Origin: JBFHRE01 sp041591895
Lineage (GTDB): Bacteria > Actinomycetota > Acidimicrobiia > Spongiisociales > ZC4RG35
Reading direction: 5' to 3'
Assembly: GCA_041591895.1 (NCBI GenBank)
Contig: JBFHRE010000112.1
Coordinates: 1-7,780, forward strand
Length of the DNA stretch: 7,780 nucleotides
Made by a program: the position numbers and the translations under genes. Shown here piece by piece: positions 6,394-7,780 of the stretch; positions within the stretch are counted from its first letter, which is position 1; the number at the start of each line of letters is the position of its first letter. A model generated the notes under the pieces. The model saw only the letters and a program-made list of their open reading frames with translations. It was not told the DNA's origin and did not search any database.

Positions 6394-6735
6394 ATGACGA
6401 CGGACCAGTCATCAAGGAGATCGCTACTTCGGTTCGCAGGAAGCATGCTGCTGATCCTGGTCGCCGTGTTCGGTGCCGGAATGCTCGGCACGGCAGTCAT
6501 CTTCGGAGACTGTGCCGGTTGGAAAGGAACCGGCACCTGTCCCCGGACGCCATTCTGGGATTGGGAGGTCTTCGGGGTGGCGGCCGGTGGCGGTGCAATC
6601 TCGGGTGGCAGCCTCTACCTGGCTCGCCGGATCTGGAGACCTGGGGCCAAGCCGCTCTGGCTCCGGACGGCCGTCGTTGGGCTCGCCGCCGGCCCTACGG
6701 CCGGAGTCGTCGTCGTCGCAATAACCGCCGTTTGA
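6394..6735 (+). CDS. Hypothetical small membrane protein
   Basis: I do not recognise a family. From the ATG at 6394 the protein has 113 residues. A short polar, basic N-terminus (MTTDQSSRRS) is followed by helix 1 (about 11-35), a loop, helix 2 (about 58-77), a basic turn (ARRIWRPG) and helix 3 (about 90-111). The loop at 38-56 has two cysteines (Cys40, Cys49) and three aromatic residues close together (FWDW). By the positive-inside rule this loop faces outside, so a disulfide is possible. An upstream in-frame GTG at 6343 overlaps the YciI-like stop as GTGA and would add 17 polar residues. I prefer 6394 because the shorter form looks like a normal membrane protein N-terminus, but the ribosome binding site is weak and the longer form is possible. 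Probably co-transcribed with the YciI-like gene. Confidence 0.65.
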   Translation: MTTDQSSRRSLLRFAGSMLLILVAVFGAGMLGTAVIFGDCAGWKGTGTCPRTPFWDWEVFGVAAGGGAISGGSLYLARRIWRPGAKPLWLRTAVVGLAAGPTAGVVVVAITAV

Positions 6736-6832
6736 GCTGCTGAGGCGACGAAACCAACAGAGCGCCGACCACGATTGTCGGAAGCACGACCATCTCTGGA
6801 TTCTGTGCTCGATCACATGTCAAGGTGACGAG

Positions 6833-7243
6833 ATGCGACGACGGTTGACCCAAGCACTCTCGCTCGCAGTCGTTGCAATCGCCTGCTCACACCCAACCGC
6901 GGACACCGGGGCATGGCAGGTGATTTCACCGACGGTTCCGACGAGGTTGTCGACGCCTTTGGCGCCAGGCGGAGTGGTTGTCAACTCCCTGGACTCAGGG
7001 AGCAACGTTCGCGTGTTCCTGGCGTACGCTGAGAGCGAGGGCACCTCGGTGGTGGACTTCTATCGGGCCTGGGCTGCGTTACTCGACGCGACAGAGACCC
7101 ATGGTTCGGAGATCGCCGAGTTCCAAGCGATATGGAGCATCCGGTGGGACGCCCCCGGAGTGGTCGTCAGAGTCACTCAATGCCTCGACCCTTCAACGCG
7201 AGAGTTCACTCTCGTTTGTGCCGCGATCGAAGAATTCGGGTGA
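6833..7243 (+). CDS. Hypothetical exported protein, probable lipoprotein
   Basis: A 136-residue protein with a basic start (MRRR), a hydrophobic stretch LSLAVVAIA (9-17) and Cys18. VAIAC fits a loose lipobox, so the protein is probably anchored to the outer face of the membrane by a lipid on Cys18. Without lipidation it would be a secreted protein. The mature part has no recognised domain. It has a strand-rich look (GGVVVNSL; GVVVRVTQCLDP; FTLVCAAIEEFG), a helical stretch VVDFYRAWAALLDATE (73-88), and two cysteines, 117 and 129, that could form a disulfide. The start is supported by AAGGTGA at 6822-6828, four bases before the ATG. It follows the membrane gene by 97 bases and ends upstream of a strong hairpin. 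Function unknown; the gene call rests on the ribosome binding site, a plausible signal sequence and codon-consistent GC. Confidence 0.65.
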   Translation: MRRRLTQALSLAVVAIACSHPTADTGAWQVISPTVPTRLSTPLAPGGVVVNSLDSGSNVRVFLAYAESEGTSVVDFYRAWAALLDATETHGSEIAEFQAIWSIRWDAPGVVVRVTQCLDPSTREFTLVCAAIEEFG

Positions 7244-7304
7244 TCAGCGGGAACTGCAAGGAGCGCTTCGGCAGCCAGTTCCAGAAGCCGTCGATCAAAG
7301 GAAG

Positions 7305-7336
7305 GTGGGACCGGCTGCAAACGCAGCCGGTCCCAC
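7305..7336. terminator. Bidirectional hairpin terminator between convergent genes
   Basis: A perfect 14-bp stem, GTGGGACCGGCTGC (7305-7318) with its exact complement at 7323-7336, closed by the four-base loop AAAC. It lies 61 bases after the lipoprotein stop and 22 bases past the stop of the convergent cupin gene, so it can serve both. There is no U-tract on the plus strand, and only CTTCCTTT follows on the minus strand. Strong hairpins without a U-tract are common in high-GC actinobacteria. Confidence 0.75.
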
Positions 7337-7358
7337 AAACTCCACTCGTCGGTTTGGT

Positions 7359-7780
7359 CTAGAGCCCGCAGCTCCCGTCGTGGCCCGACACCGGGATGGT
7401 GAGCGGACCCGAGCCCGAGACCTCGAAGAACACGGCCACCAGCGTCGCACCCTCGGTTCCTGCGTACGCAGTGTGGACGTTGCCGCGACCAGGATCCACG
7501 AATGCTGTCCCCGCCGGATACGCCCGGCGGACGCAATCAGAGACCTGGACGTAGGTGAGATGCCCTTGGGTCACATTCACGAGCACCGGCCCGGGATGGG
7601 TATGCCAGGGGAACTGGGCGCCCGGATTGACGGTGATCTTCGCCACCACCATCTGGGACGGGTCGCTGTTGATCACCTTGGTGTCTTGGCCGTCCAGCTT
7701 GAACCGGAACTTGAGGTTCACATCGTCGGTGAACTGTCCCCCGGGAAGCGGGGTCAGCACTTCGGCGTGAATACCGGGGC
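7359..7780 (-). CDS. Cupin-domain protein, 5' end beyond the right edge
   Basis: The frame is open from the TAG stop at 7359-7361 to the right edge, giving 140 visible codons with no stop upstream. The GTG at 7758-7760 is therefore probably internal: codons before it read PGIHAE and continue naturally into VLTPLPGGQF. The protein is a single small beta-barrel cupin. The first cupin motif is visible as GAQFPWHTHPGPVLVNVTQG, with the HxH metal ligands but Val or Leu where the classical motif has Glu. The second motif is YPAGTAFVDPGRGNVHTAYAG, with a conserved His. ATLVAVFFEV follows and the chain ends HDGSCGL. Family members bind a metal and act as small enzymes or sensors; this one cannot be assigned a reaction. 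The missing N-terminus may carry a signal peptide. It converges with the lipoprotein gene across the hairpin. Confidence 0.8.
   Translation of the reverse strand, partial: PGIHAEVLTPLPGGQFTDDVNLKFRFKLDGQDTKVINSDPSQMVVAKITVNPGAQFPWHTHPGPVLVNVTQGHLTYVQVSDCVRRAYPAGTAFVDPGRGNVHTAYAGTEGATLVAVFFEVSGSGPLTIPVSGHDGSCGL

Noticed and set aside
6765..6781. Small hairpin CCGAC-N7-GTCGG between the membrane and lipoprotein genes
   Set aside because: Only 5 bp of stem with a 7-base loop and no T run; too weak to call a terminator in GC-rich DNA.
7132..7362. Plus-strand open frame of 76 codons across the lipoprotein end and hairpin
   Set aside because: It starts inside the lipoprotein gene, reads through the terminator hairpin and has no ribosome binding site or recognisable features.
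1..7780. Mobile elements, tRNA or rRNA genes, CRISPR repeats
   Set aside because: Looked for on both strands; no transposase or integrase motifs, no cloverleaf-like sequence, no regularly spaced direct repeats and no target-site duplications were seen.

Overview
The window is high-GC DNA (roughly 60-65% by eye) with tightly packed genes, GTG as well as ATG starts, 4-base stop/start overlaps and Actinobacteria-like promoters and protein families. I infer an actinomycete-type bacterium, possibly of an environmental lineage such as Acidimicrobiia. No rRNA, tRNA, insertion sequence, integrase or CRISPR array is visible.

Layout from left to right. Positions 1-138 (minus) hold the first 46 codons of a small membrane protein cut by the window edge. 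A 99-base divergent spacer with a good sigma-A-type promoter separates it from an AraC-family regulator with an N-terminal cupin domain (238-1158, plus). Tail to tail with the regulator, 9 bases away, is an ATP-grasp enzyme (1168-2718, minus) that resembles the peptide ligase PGM1-related family. It is the last gene of a four-gene minus-strand run: ABC ATPase (5012-5875), ABC-2 permease A (3831-5015), ABC-2 permease B (2770-3834), then the ligase. The three transporter genes overlap by 4 bases each, so they almost certainly form one translationally coupled exporter with one ATPase and two different permease halves.

From 5876 to 6010 is a second divergent spacer. To its right on the plus strand are a YciI/DGPF-type small protein (6011-6346), a small three-helix membrane protein (6394-6735) and a short exported protein, probably a lipoprotein (6833-7243). 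A perfect 14-bp hairpin at 7305-7336 lies between the lipoprotein gene and a convergent cupin-domain gene (7359-7780, minus), whose 5' end lies beyond the right edge.

The most interesting unit is the exporter plus PGM1-like ligase. The ligase could make an amide-linked small molecule or peptide that the transporter exports. This rests on gene order alone: no precursor peptide gene or other biosynthetic gene is visible, and a separate promoter in front of the ligase is possible. The remaining genes look like ordinary accessory or hypothetical chromosomal genes.
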